From: Armatimonadota bacterium | Lineage (GTDB): Bacteria; Armatimonadota; JAAZEB01 | NCBI GenBank assembly: GCA_012841485.1 | Contig: DUUU01000374.1 | Span: forward strand, 1-14,607 | Reading direction: 5' to 3' | Length of the DNA stretch: 14,607 nt | Shown here: positions 14,569 through 14,607 of the stretch, piece by piece | How the letters are laid out: each line of letters begins with the position of its first letter | Position numbering within the stretch: position 1 is the first letter of the stretch | Program-made: the position numbers and the translations under genes | The notes under the pieces: generated by a model | What the model was told of the DNA's origin: nothing | Seen by the model: only the letters and a program-made list of their open reading frames with translations | Database searches by the model: none

Positions 14569-14588
14569 CTGTTCCCGTTCCTAGCGGC
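14552..14588 (-). terminator. Intrinsic terminator of a gene entering from the right
   Basis: GCCGCTAG (14561-14568) pairs perfectly with CTAGCGGC (14581-14588) around a 12-base loop. On the minus strand the stem is followed by CC and eight T residues (complement of the A-tract 14552-14559), the classic intrinsic-terminator form. It therefore ends a minus-strand transcript starting beyond the window. The dinG stop codon (14566-14568) lies within the stem. On the plus strand no T-tract follows, so dinG is not efficiently ended by it. Confidence 0.8.
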
Positions 14589-14607
14589 TACCCTCCACAA
14601 GGGTCCA

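Noticed and set aside
1..14607. CRISPR array, tRNA/rRNA genes, insertion sequences, toxin-antitoxin pair or defence cluster
   Set aside because: Read for by eye on both strands; no periodic spacers, cloverleaf or rRNA-like stretch, transposase, or paired toxin-antitoxin genes could be supported.

Overview
The window is about 14.6 kb of GC-rich bacterial chromosome with eight confident protein genes, one probable small cysteine-rich gene, and two repeat-bearing intergenic stretches. No tRNA, rRNA, CRISPR array, transposase or phage gene was seen. The promoters are of the TTGACA-N17/18-TATAAT type and most starts have GGAGG-like ribosome binding sites. A GC-rich free-living bacterium outside the classical Proteobacteria (Armatimonadota, Planctomycetota or Chloroflexota-like) would fit the gene mix: a Gfo/Idh/MocA oxidoreductase, an SSS sugar symporter, a phosphoesterase with a beta-propeller, and a stand-alone GspF/PilC protein. 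This placement is a low-confidence inference.

Layout. (1) 75-2591, plus strand: a two-gene sugar-use operon, an aldose 1-epimerase-like protein followed 24 bases later by a sodium/solute symporter. (2) 2592-2904: an intergenic stretch with copy 1 of a structured repeat and then a near-consensus promoter, which leads into (3) 2905-5076, plus: a secreted calcineurin-like phosphoesterase fused to a PQQ-type beta-propeller. (4) 5095-6312, minus, converging on it: a GspF/PilC inner-membrane protein with its own promoter. (5) 6399-8940, minus: an MFS transporter and a Gfo/Idh/MocA oxidoreductase, separated by a 0.3-kb gap holding inverted repeats. (6) 9020-10270, minus: a D12-class DNA adenine methyltransferase with its own promoter, divergent from (7) 10438-11484, plus: an HtrA-like serine protease. 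(8) 11485-12207: a gene-free stretch with a long inverted repeat, copy 2 of the structured repeat, a near-consensus plus-strand promoter and a strong hairpin. (9) 12208-12396, minus: a 62-aa cysteine-rich protein with a clear promoter and ribosome binding site, divergent from (10) 12541-14568, plus: a DinG/XPD-family helicase whose 3' end overlaps an intrinsic terminator serving a gene entering from the right.

How the genes fit together. Genes 1 and 2 probably import and anomerise one sugar. The MFS exporter and the oxidoreductase may share a transcript, but their substrates cannot be read from sequence. The methyltransferase has no restriction enzyme beside it in this window. The most notable features are non-coding: two copies of an intergenic element (42 of 48 bases identical) whose 7-bp, GAA-loop hairpin is kept by two compensatory base-pair swaps, each copy lying upstream of a strong promoter; and the small cysteine-rich gene, which faces a convergent promoter. 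No defence system or other multi-gene novel system is evident.
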